In this document: positions 4,662 through 5,103 of the stretch, one piece after another
Numbering within the stretch: position 1 is the first letter of the stretch
Layout of the letters: each line of letters opens with the position of its first letter
DNA from: Gammaproteobacteria bacterium UBA6173
Lineage (GTDB): Bacteria > Pseudomonadota > Gammaproteobacteria > Pseudomonadales > Pseudohongiellaceae
Direction of reading: 5' to 3'
NCBI GenBank assembly: GCA_002422225.1
Contig: DITX01000138.1
Span: 11,775-16,877 of the forward strand
DNA length: 5,103 nucleotides
Position numbers and translations under genes: made by a program
Notes under the pieces: generated by a model
Databases searched by the model: none
What the model saw: the letters and a program-made list of their open reading frames with translations, nothing else
What the model was told of the DNA's origin: nothing

Positions 4662-5103
4662 ACAAGGTTCTCCCCGGCCATGGATGGGCCACGTAAGCGA
4701 CTTCGTCAGTGAGATTGTCGATACCCAGGCCCAGCTTCAAGCCGTTGGCAAAATTATAGTCCGTCTTCAGACCGACCCGGCTGAAACCATCTTGCGCGCC
4801 AAACACGTTATTTTCACGGTCGAGGTTGTCCGTACGCCCGAAACTGTCACTGGCGTACTGATAGTTAAGGCCGGCATTCCAGTTGCTGCTCAGATGATAA
4901 GTCAGCAGCAGGTTGCCGCGCCACTCGGGCATACGTGGGTACACATTGCCCTCAATAGACGGGTCTGGGCGGTTTCTGACAATTTCTGAATCGGTGTTGA
5001 CTAGGTTAAACCGCACATCCAGATTATCAATCAACACGTCGTCTATATTGGCGATAAACTCAACGCCCATGGTCTCGATTTTATCTACGGGGATAAACGT
5101 TCT
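4636..5103 (-). CDS. TonB-dependent outer-membrane receptor, C-terminal end (5' part beyond window)
   Basis: The minus-strand frame is open from the window edge to TGA at 4636-4638 and gives 155 residues of the C-terminal beta-barrel of a TonB-dependent receptor. Evidence: the strand pattern with alternating hydrophobic residues, VDKIETMGVEF near the start, YPRMPEWRGNLLLTY, WNAGLNYQYAS, the family-typical GIDNLTDE loop near the end, and the final strand PGRTLFANVSFDF with the terminal Phe that guides outer-membrane insertion by the BAM complex. Such receptors import metal chelates, cobalamin or other large ligands using TonB energy; the plug domain that would help name the ligand lies outside the window. 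The ATG at 5070-5068 (KIETMGVEF) is internal, not a start. It heads the part of the cluster seen here: the BNR-protein gene overlaps its end by 26 bases, and a strong terminator follows. Confidence 0.9.
   Translation of the reverse strand, partial: RTFIPVDKIETMGVEFIANIDDVLIDNLDVRFNLVNTDSEIVRNRPDPSIEGNVYPRMPEWRGNLLLTYHLSSNWNAGLNYQYASDSFGRTDNLDRENNVFGAQDGFSRVGLKTDYNFANGLKLGLGIDNLTDEVAYVAHPWPGRTLFANVSFDF

Overview
The window looks like a gammaproteobacterial chromosome, possibly marine or environmental. This rests on the PntA variant, a CvaC-like double-glycine leader, a REP-like palindrome, and a TonB receptor / BNR protein / TlpA-like cluster. The genus cannot be told from the sequence. Three parts are visible: an intact conserved gene at the left edge, a rearranged centre full of gene remnants, and an intact minus-strand cluster on the right.

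Left (1-986): the 5' part of pntA (NAD(P) transhydrogenase alpha subunit, NAD-binding domain) on the minus strand, with a good Shine-Dalgarno and a short leader region. Centre-left (987-1488): two unrelated 5'-truncated gene tails lie back to back. One is the last ~65 codons of a dienelactone-hydrolase-family gene (minus); the other is the last ~100 codons of what is probably an ABC-transporter solute-binding protein (plus). They meet at a perfect 7-bp inverted repeat at 1187-1204, a rearrangement scar.

Centre (1500-2235): a lower-GC plus-strand pair. The first gene encodes a 61-residue peptide whose N-terminus is a textbook double-glycine leader (MRELNRSEVNLVSGG) before a 46-residue hydrophobic core with two cysteines, so it is a candidate class II microcin/bacteriocin precursor. 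The second encodes an ~80-residue protein with two predicted membrane segments, a candidate immunity protein. A hairpin between them covers the second gene's likely ribosome binding site. Two palindromes follow; the second is REP-like and could also terminate the transcript. No peptidase-containing ABC exporter is in the window, so export would depend on genes elsewhere. This pair is the most interesting content here.

Centre-right (2268-2785): the decayed 3' half of a major facilitator transporter (minus), with a missing 5' half, a frameshift in a run of seven T and an internal deletion.

Right (2864-5103): a minus-strand cluster, in transcription order the C-terminal end of a TonB-dependent outer-membrane receptor, a secreted Asp-box (BNR/sialidase-like) protein with unusual Cys/His clusters, and a periplasmic thioredoxin-like (TlpA-type) protein. 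The genes overlap by 26 and 8 bases. A strong intrinsic terminator after the receptor lies inside the coding sequence for the next protein's signal peptide, which suggests attenuation. The cluster plausibly handles uptake and periplasmic processing of a metal or other ligand, but the substrate cannot be read from the sequence.
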